Assembly (NCBI GenBank): GCA_031272245.1
Contig: JAISUE010000041.1
Location: 1 to 38,154 of the forward strand
Direction: 5' to 3'
Origin: Bacteroidales bacterium
GTDB taxonomy: Bacteria; Bacteroidota; Bacteroidia; Bacteroidales; P3
DNA length: 38,154 nt
Shown here: positions 33,448-38,154 of the stretch, piece after piece
Numbering within the stretch: position 1 is the stretch's first letter
Layout: each line of letters starts with the position of its first letter
Position numbers and translations under genes: made by a program
Notes under the pieces: generated by a model
Seen by the model: the letters and a program-made list of their open reading frames with translations, nothing else
What the model was told of the DNA's origin: nothing
Databases searched by the model: none

Positions 33448-33853
33448 CCAATAAAAATAAATCATACTATTATTTGTTAAAAATGTCTCCCGATTTTGCG
33501 GGGACGTACCCCAAATTTGCGGGTATGTACCACAAATTTGCGGGGACGTACCACAAATTCGCGGGTATGTACCACAAATTCGCGGGGGCGTACCCCAAAT
33601 TTGCGGGTATGTACCCCAAATTCGCGGGTATGTACCCCAAATTTACGGGGACGTACCCCAATTTTGCGGGGACACAGTTTGATATATTGCAGGGATATGA
33701 AAAATCAAAAGAGAAATATTTGCTATTCCATTCTAAATACGGAAAAATATAATGTAATTCTCTATTTATACCATTTACGACTATGTATAAATACTGTTTG
33801 CAAAAAAAAATTTATACTTTCGCAATCTGATTTTATGATAAAATATAATTAAA
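33448..33853. other. 406-bp interval between the serpin-like and GNAT genes
   Basis: It holds the 21-bp array and an AT-rich tail (33675-33853). Frames that cross the array on both strands are open because the unit has no stop in any frame; I do not call them genes. A TACTTTCGC box at 33815-33823, one base off the -7 consensus, may drive the GNAT gene at 33854. Confidence 0.55.
33498..33665. repeat. GC-rich 21-bp tandem array, eight full units
   Basis: Eight contiguous units of exactly 21 bp start at 33498 and every 21 bp to 33645, with a degenerate copy before (33477-33497) and a partial one after (from 33666). Each unit is GCGGG (ACGGG in unit 8), K/G-A-Y-G-T-A-C, then CCC or CAC, then AAATTY (AATTTT in unit 8). 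The core GGGKAYGTACCC is nearly self-complementary. Units alternate between GGGGACGT and GGGTATGT forms, hinting at growth by 42-bp pairs. Twelve of 21 bases in unit 1 are G or C, against a surrounding genome near 30%. There are no spacers, so it is not CRISPR. It starts 50 bp after the serpin-like stop and may be transcribed in its 3' flank. Confidence 0.95.
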
Positions 33854-34153
33854 ATGATTGTAAATAATAATGTGAAAATAGAAATGTCGCACGATAATAA
33901 AAGAGGAATTTTTGAATTATTTGTTGCCGATGAAATTGCTGCAGAAATGACATTTGTTTTTGCAGGGGAAGACAAAATTATTATTGATCACACCGGAGTA
34001 AAGGAAGAATATGAAGGAAATGGTTACGGTAAAGCTCTTGTTAAACAAGGCGTCGAGTATGCAAGAGAAAATAAATTAAAAATTATTCCTTTATGTCCTT
34101 TTGCCAAAAAAGAGTTCTCTAAAACTCCAAATTATAACGATGTATTAGCCTGA
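33854..34153 (+). CDS. Small GNAT-like acetyltransferase, YjdJ type
   Basis: It is a 99-residue protein of the short N-acetyltransferase family (PF14542). Key parts: HDNKRGIFELFVADEIAAEMTF near residues 13-34, the beta strand IIIDHTGVKEEYEGNGYGKAL, with the acetyl-CoA-binding EGNGYGKAL loop (a R/Q-x-x-G-x-G/A equivalent), and LKIIPLCPFAKKEF. The length is typical for this family, which lacks part of the usual GNAT fold. It sits 18 bp upstream of a YjdI-like ferredoxin, the same neighbour it has in E. coli (yjdI-yjdJ). Its substrate is not known. A TACTTTCGC box lies 30 bp ahead. Confidence 0.87.
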   Translation: MIVNNNVKIEMSHDNKRGIFELFVADEIAAEMTFVFAGEDKIIIDHTGVKEEYEGNGYGKALVKQGVEYARENKLKIIPLCPFAKKEFSKTPNYNDVLA

Positions 34154-34171
34154 ATATTAAGATTTATATAT

Positions 34172-34387
34172 ATGACTTACAATAAAGAATATACAAACGG
34201 AGAAATAACTATAATGTGGCAACCTGATAAATGTTGTCATAGCGGAAATTGTGCACATAATTGCCCCGAAGTTTTTCGTCCCCAAGAAAGACCATGGATA
34301 GTGATGGAAAATGCTTCAACGGACAAAATAAAACATACCATAGACAAATGCCCTTCCGGTGCTTTATCATATAAAGAAAACAAATAA
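34172..34387 (+). CDS. Divergent 4Fe-4S ferredoxin-like protein, YjdI type
   Basis: It is a 71-residue protein of the mono-cluster ferredoxin family (PF06902). Cysteines are seen in DKCCHSGNCAHNCPEVF (C at about 21, 22, 27 and 31) and in DKCPSGALSY (about residue 60), enough to hold one 4Fe-4S cluster. The RPWI in PQERPWIVME is typical of YjdI. It follows the YjdJ-type acetyltransferase by 18 bp. The pairing of the two genes is conserved in distant bacteria, suggesting a shared but unknown job. ATG at 34172 is used; a later Met at MWQPDK would also keep all Cys residues. Confidence 0.88.
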   Translation: MTYNKEYTNGEITIMWQPDKCCHSGNCAHNCPEVFRPQERPWIVMENASTDKIKHTIDKCPSGALSYKENK

Positions 34388-34465
34388 CAAGATAATATTG
34401 TTTGTGAGTTTTCAATATCTATTGTATTGATTTTTCAAATTTATTGTTAATATATTTGGTGAAAT

Positions 34466-34936
34466 ATGGATAAAAGAGCATATACCATAAAGCAGGGTTT
34501 TGATTTAGCAGCAGACTACTGTAGCCGAGAGGAACGGTATCAAAAACAGGTAGAGGAAAAACTTTTAGCATGGGGATTAAATTATGAGCAGGCTCAATTA
34601 GTGATTGCAGAATTGATAACAAGTGATTTCCTGTCTGAAGAACGGTATGCAAAAATTTTTGCAGTAAGTAAATTAAGACAAAGCAAATGGGGAAAAATTA
34701 AAATCCGAAGTTCATTAAAAGAAAAATATGTTTCTGACTCTTGCATTCGTATAGCTTTTGAAGAAATAGATGAAAAAGAATATTTTGACATTTGTTATTC
34801 TTTGTGTTCACATAAATTAGAAGAGTTAAAAGATGAAAAATCTCCTGCCAAAGAACAAAAATTATATCGTTACATGTTTTCAAAAGGATTTGAATTTGAA
34901 TTAGTAAAACAGATAATATCATCTATTCAAGTCTAA
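34466..34936 (+). CDS. recX: Regulatory protein RecX
   Basis: RecX binds RecA filaments and limits recombination. This 156-residue protein has the RecX three-helix repeats: YCSREERYQKQVEEKLLAWG (residues 19-38), VIAELITSDFLSEERYAKIF and LRQSKWGKIKIRSSLKEKYV, followed by the C-terminal SPAKEQKLYRYMFSKGFEFE. The SREER/ERYA signatures are standard. recA is not in the window; in many Bacteroidota recX is separate from it. It ends by overlapping the convergent DppB-like permease by 14 bp. Its leader (34388-34465) has no clear promoter box. Confidence 0.9.
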   Translation: MDKRAYTIKQGFDLAADYCSREERYQKQVEEKLLAWGLNYEQAQLVIAELITSDFLSEERYAKIFAVSKLRQSKWGKIKIRSSLKEKYVSDSCIRIAFEEIDEKEYFDICYSLCSHKLEELKDEKSPAKEQKLYRYMFSKGFEFELVKQIISSIQV

Positions 34937-35981
34937 TTCTCGGATCTAATATACCATAGATTATATCTGTAATAAGATTTATTAGCACTAACATAACGCA
35001 AATTACAAGCAAAGCACCCATTACAACAGGAAAATCATATTTTTCCAAACCATCAACTATAACCACTCCAATTCCTTTCCAATCAAAAATATATTCAACA
35101 AAAACCGCTCCTGCCAACAGAGATGCAAACCAACCAGTAACAGCTGTAACAACAGGATTCAAAGCATTCTTCAAAATATGTTTCCACAGGATTTGTAATC
35201 TGCTTAAACCTTTTGCTCTTGCAGTTCGTATATAATCTTGCTGCATAATATCACTGATTGTGCTTTTTGTTAATTCGGAAATAACAGCCAGAGGGCGTAT
35301 TCCAAGTGTTAATGCAGGTAAAATTATATTTTTCAAATTAAGATATTCTCCATTACCCAAATCATCTATACTATAAAGGCTGCCAAACATACTTAAGCCC
35401 GTTACATCTGCAAGAACAAAAGCAAAAAGCCACGCAATGATTATAGCAGCAAAAAAAGAAGGTAAACTCATTCCGACAGTACTGATTGCCAATATTGTTT
35501 TATCTATCCAAGTATTTTGATATATGGCTGACAAAGAACCAAAAATTATTCCTATTACAAAAGCAAAGGCAATACTTACAAGTGCAAGATAAATGGTATT
35601 TGGAAAAGCTTCTCTCAATATATCAGATACCGGTCGTTTACTTTGATAACTGCGCCGAAGATAAGGTTTTTTCAGTATAATTTTAGTGTTTTTAATTTTT
35701 AAAACAGTATTATATGAAGTATATTTTGTGTTGTCAATGTTGCCATTATGAAAAGAAATTGGGGAAAGGTCATTAAGATAATTCAAATATTGCAACACAA
35801 GCGGTTTGTCAAATCCCAAGTCTTTATTTATAATATCAATACTTTCTTTGTCGGCTCTTTGTCCAAGCATCATTCTTGCAGGGTCACCGGGCAAAATGTT
35901 AAAAAGAACAAATACCAAAGTTACTACTCCAAAGAGAACAAGAAAGCCATATCCCAAACGTTTGAGAATAAATTTGAACAT
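34923..35981 (-). CDS. DppB/OppB-type ABC transporter permease
   Basis: It is a 352-residue inner-membrane permease of the peptide/nickel uptake (BPD) family. The N-terminal RLGYGFLVLFGVVTLVFVLF (residues 8-27), NILPGDPARMMLG, and the EAA-type ATPase contact QQDYIRTARAKGLSRLQILW are diagnostic of DppB. Between the first two helices there is an extended periplasmic loop (about 65-120), which is common in Bacteroidota DppB. No DppC, DppA, DppD or DppF genes lie next to it; the downstream gene is recX, on the other strand. Its start is 2 bp after the DoxX-family gene, so the two share a transcript. The substrate is unknown. Confidence 0.92.
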   Translation of the reverse strand: MFKFILKRLGYGFLVLFGVVTLVFVLFNILPGDPARMMLGQRADKESIDIINKDLGFDKPLVLQYLNYLNDLSPISFHNGNIDNTKYTSYNTVLKIKNTKIILKKPYLRRSYQSKRPVSDILREAFPNTIYLALVSIAFAFVIGIIFGSLSAIYQNTWIDKTILAISTVGMSLPSFFAAIIIAWLFAFVLADVTGLSMFGSLYSIDDLGNGEYLNLKNIILPALTLGIRPLAVISELTKSTISDIMQQDYIRTARAKGLSRLQILWKHILKNALNPVVTAVTGWFASLLAGAVFVEYIFDWKGIGVVIVDGLEKYDFPVVMGALLVICVMLVLINLITDIIYGILDPRIRLE

Positions 35982-35983
35982 TA

Positions 35984-37090
35984 TTATTCTGCTATTTGTC
36001 TCCAGGATTTCTTACTTATAACTTTACCATCTTTTAATTCTACAACAGCTATACTGCTTCTTGCTACAGTTTTAATTGCTTTGTCATCAGTAGAATAAAA
36101 ATGAATGTTTTGTGCTTTATACTTTTCTATAAAATCTATCCATTGTGAAGGTAAAGTTGCGGTAATCAATGCAACGGATTTTCCCTCCTCCATTTTTTTC
36201 TCTGCAAAAGTAATTACTCTTTGAGCTGCTTTATCGGAAACATTAAGTAAATCAACGCATGTGAGCAAATAGATTGTATCATCTTGCGAAAGAAATGCAA
36301 ATGCTTTATCTTCGTTTGTCTGTATGTCGCTCATTGAAAAACCATCTGCATTCACTACATTAGGATTGATAACACGAGAAGAAACGAATGTCCAGTTTGA
36401 GTTAAAAGTCGTATCCTTTTGATACATATCCATCAATTCCTGCATATTAAACTCTTTTTCTTTATTTGTTACATTGTTTTTGTAAGTTGCATAACTTTCC
36501 ATTGGTTTTTGTTCATTTTTTGGTAATATTATTTGGTTACCTACAGCCCATGGTCTAAAATCAATGCAAGGTTCATAAAGAGTATTCCATAGTGAAAAAC
36601 CAATAATAACTATAACAACCAATAATGTTACAATACCTCTCCAAAGATTTAACATTATGCGTTTTTTGCGTTCAAAGATTATGATGATAAGAAGTAAAAC
36701 GTCTAATACAATGTTTTTCCAAAATGTTTCCCAGTTTGTAAGTTTAATTGCATCGCCAAAGCAACCACAATCACTTACTTGATTAGTCAAAGCATCAATT
36801 AAAGTCAAAGCTGTGAAATAAACCATAATAAGTCCTGCTAACCATAAAGAAAATTTCCTGTACAAATGGAAAAATATCATAAAACCAATCATAAATTCAA
36901 GGCAACACATAGCAACAGAAGCTATAATATAAATATAAGGCATTGACTCTAACCAACTACTTAAACCAAATACATTTAAGTATTCTTCCATTTTATACGC
37001 TGTACCATAAGGATCAACAGCCTTAACGAAGCCACTAAACATAAAAACTGCTCCGAAAATAAATCTGCAAATATTAACAATGTATTTCAT
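35984..37090 (-). CDS. DoxX/MauE-family membrane protein with thioredoxin-like C-terminus (BT_3928 type)
   Basis: It is a 368-residue protein with an N-terminal four-helix DoxX/MauE-like domain: ICRFIFGAVFMFSGFVKAVD near residues 7-26, the NQVSDCGCFGDAIKLTNWETF motif with two Cys (about 109-129), and further helices. A fifth helix precedes an extracytoplasmic domain of about 190 residues. That domain ends VARSSIAVVELKDGKVISKK, like the final strands of thioredoxin-fold proteins, though no CxxC is visible in it. Bacteroidales carry this layout as the BT_3928 family. A redox role in the envelope is inferred from family ties. It precedes a DppB-type permease by 2 bp. A TATTTTTGC box lies 67 bp upstream of the ATG. 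Confidence 0.85.
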   Translation of the reverse strand: MKYIVNICRFIFGAVFMFSGFVKAVDPYGTAYKMEEYLNVFGLSSWLESMPYIYIIASVAMCCLEFMIGFMIFFHLYRKFSLWLAGLIMVYFTALTLIDALTNQVSDCGCFGDAIKLTNWETFWKNIVLDVLLLIIIIFERKKRIMLNLWRGIVTLLVVIVIIGFSLWNTLYEPCIDFRPWAVGNQIILPKNEQKPMESYATYKNNVTNKEKEFNMQELMDMYQKDTTFNSNWTFVSSRVINPNVVNADGFSMSDIQTNEDKAFAFLSQDDTIYLLTCVDLLNVSDKAAQRVITFAEKKMEEGKSVALITATLPSQWIDFIEKYKAQNIHFYSTDDKAIKTVARSSIAVVELKDGKVISKKSWRQIAE

Positions 37091-37157
37091 ATCTTTATTT
37101 TTAATTTGACTTAAAATATATTAATGCTTTAAAAAAATATCTTTTTTATCTAACATA

Positions 37158-37166
37158 GCAAAAATA
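37158..37166 (-). promoter_or_regulatory. -7 box for the DoxX-permease pair
   Basis: The minus strand reads TATTTTTGC, 67 bp ahead of the ATG at 37090, longer than most leaders here. No well-placed TTG was found. Confidence 0.35.
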
Positions 37167-37222
37167 CAAATTTTCTAATATATATCTTTTTTATATTTGG
37201 CAATTTAACATAAAATTCTCAT

Positions 37223-38154
37223 TTATTCTCCAAAGATTATTTTCTTATTTAAAAATTCTTCTTCTTTTTCTATCTGAAAACGCAAAAACTCCATTGGTCT
37301 TGAGCCTTTTCTTCTATTGCAATGACTGCACAACAACTGATAATTCTCGTAATAGTCGCCGCCACCTTTTGCCTTTGGAATGATATGGTCAATTTCTAAA
37401 TTCCGAATCTCAAACTTCGTCTTGCAGCCATTGCAAATACCGTTCTGATCTTTGTACAAGCGTTCCTTGACAGATTTTGTAGGCTCTACGATTTGCACAT
37501 CTGTTCTTTGCGGGATTTGTTCGGTATTTACAAAATCCTTAAACATTCCTGCATCATCACTTAATCGTTCAATTAATAAATTAACGGCTTGCTTTTCTAT
37601 ATCAATGCCTATCCATTTCCTGCCAAGTTGTTGTGCCGCTACGCAAGTCGTTGCACAGCCACAAAATGGGTCAAACACAATGTCGCCCTCGTTTGAAGAT
37701 GCTTTGATGATGCGATGTAATAACGCTAATGGCTTTTGGGTCGGATAACCTGTTGCTTCTTTTGAATTACCTTTTAACATTGGAATATCCCACCAATCTT
37801 CGGGCAATTTACCTCCTTCTTTCAATTCCACAACTCCACCATCCGTCATTTTGCTGTAATTTGCTGCATATCCAGCTCTCTCGATGCTGCTTTGAGCATA
37901 AGGAACTCTGATATTGTCGCCGTTAAATATCCATTGTTCGCCTTTAGAATACCAAAATATTATATCGTGTAATCGCGGTAATTGTCGTTGTTTTGGAGCA
38001 GAAGGTCTTTTATAACACCATATTATTTCATTTCTAAAATTCTTTTTTCCGAAAATTTCATCTAACAATACTTTCAGATAATGGCTTGCCGTAGGATCAC
38101 AATGCAGGTAAATACTGCCAGTGTCTTTGAGAATACGGTGCATTTCTATTATAC
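37223..38154 (-). CDS. DNA methyltransferase-HNH nuclease fusion (5' end off the window)
   Basis: The frame stays open to the right edge, so the true start is outside; the first internal ATG is at 38143. The visible 306 residues from that Met hold most of an N4/N6 methyltransferase of the PF01555 type: RILKDTGSIYLHCDPTASHY at the start, TGYPTQKPLALLHRIIKASS near the middle, and the SAM motif VFDPFCGCATTCVAAQQLGR. The catalytic (D/S)PPY, which should come earlier, is off the edge. About residues 236-283 form an HNH domain: CNGCK, the DHIIPKAKGGG box (residues 252-262), YQLLCSHCNRRKG. The order PPY-then-FxGxG would make it a beta-class enzyme. G/C is high (30 of 60 at 37621-37680), suggesting transfer. 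A related tail opens the window on the other strand. Confidence 0.88.
   Translation of the reverse strand, partial: IIEMHRILKDTGSIYLHCDPTASHYLKVLLDEIFGKKNFRNEIIWCYKRPSAPKQRQLPRLHDIIFWYSKGEQWIFNGDNIRVPYAQSSIERAGYAANYSKMTDGGVVELKEGGKLPEDWWDIPMLKGNSKEATGYPTQKPLALLHRIIKASSNEGDIVFDPFCGCATTCVAAQQLGRKWIGIDIEKQAVNLLIERLSDDAGMFKDFVNTEQIPQRTDVQIVEPTKSVKERLYKDQNGICNGCKTKFEIRNLEIDHIIPKAKGGGDYYENYQLLCSHCNRRKGSRPMEFLRFQIEKEEEFLNKKIIFGE

Noticed and set aside
33498..33665. CRISPR array
   Set aside because: The units are contiguous 21-mers with no unique spacers, and no cas gene is in the window.
33435..33752. Plus-strand repeat protein of 105 codons, and a 63-codon one on the minus strand (33470-33661)
   Set aside because: All six frames are open across the array because of its period and lack of stops, so openness is not evidence of coding; the plus frame also begins inside the serpin-like gene.
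1..38154. The window as a composite transposon or genomic island bounded by the two HNH tails
   Set aside because: The interior is mostly core genes (mutS, ligA, der, trpS, lysS, frr), no transposase or integrase is present, and the tails differ too much for recent terminal repeats.

Overview
The window is a gene-dense, AT-rich stretch of a Bacteroidota genome, most likely from the order Bacteroidales. Four things point there: a protein with a type IX secretion (T9SS) C-terminal sorting domain; a DoxX/thioredoxin-like protein of the BT_3928 type; a PorT-like outer-membrane barrel; and TAnnTTTGC boxes (the Bacteroidota -7 promoter element) upstream of many genes, with few Shine-Dalgarno sequences. 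No tRNA, rRNA, transposase, integrase or CRISPR array was seen.

Layout. The first 118 bases are the 3' end of a methyltransferase/HNH-type gene whose body lies off the left edge. Then come ldcA (+), converging by 13 bp on dapA-ligA (-), and a mutS-FecCD permease pair (-) with a 4-bp overlap. After an apparently empty 564-bp gap follow marC-rsmG (-), an AI-2E-family permease (+), purine nucleoside phosphorylase (+), a PAP2 phosphatase (+) and der (+). From 18.7 to 13.9 kb a minus-strand run MBL hydrolase - GtrA - GT-C-like membrane protein - FAD oxidoreductase - outer-membrane barrel looks like one operon for envelope glycan work. A T9SS cargo protein and a secreted YD-repeat-like protein (+) are followed by frr - aminotransferase - sugar transferase (-). 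The last two resemble the WcfR/WcfS pair that starts B. fragilis capsule repeat units. Next come trpS - gtrA - TPR protein (+), lysS (+), a CoA-transferase subunit B with a WbpD-like acetyltransferase (-), agmatine deiminase (-), a nitroreductase (-), a divergent serpin-like lipoprotein (+), a GC-rich 21-bp tandem-repeat array, the yjdJ/yjdI-like pair, recX (+), an orphan DppB-type permease with a DoxX-family protein (-), and a methyltransferase-HNH fusion running off the right edge.

Most genes are housekeeping: peptidoglycan and lysine precursors, DNA repair, translation and purine salvage. Scattered among them are parts of surface-polysaccharide pathways (two GtrA proteins, a GT-C-like protein, an initiating sugar transferase, an aminotransferase and an N-acetyltransferase) that are not gathered in one locus.

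The less ordinary signals are: related HNH tails in opposite orientation at the two window ends; the eight-unit 21-bp array (33498-33665), which is GC-rich, near-palindromic and open in all six frames; the serpin-fold lipoprotein without a recognisable inhibitory hinge, preceded by a perfect 14-bp palindrome; and a second, AT-rich 21-bp tandem array in an otherwise empty gap. I see no clear evidence of a complete new multi-gene system.
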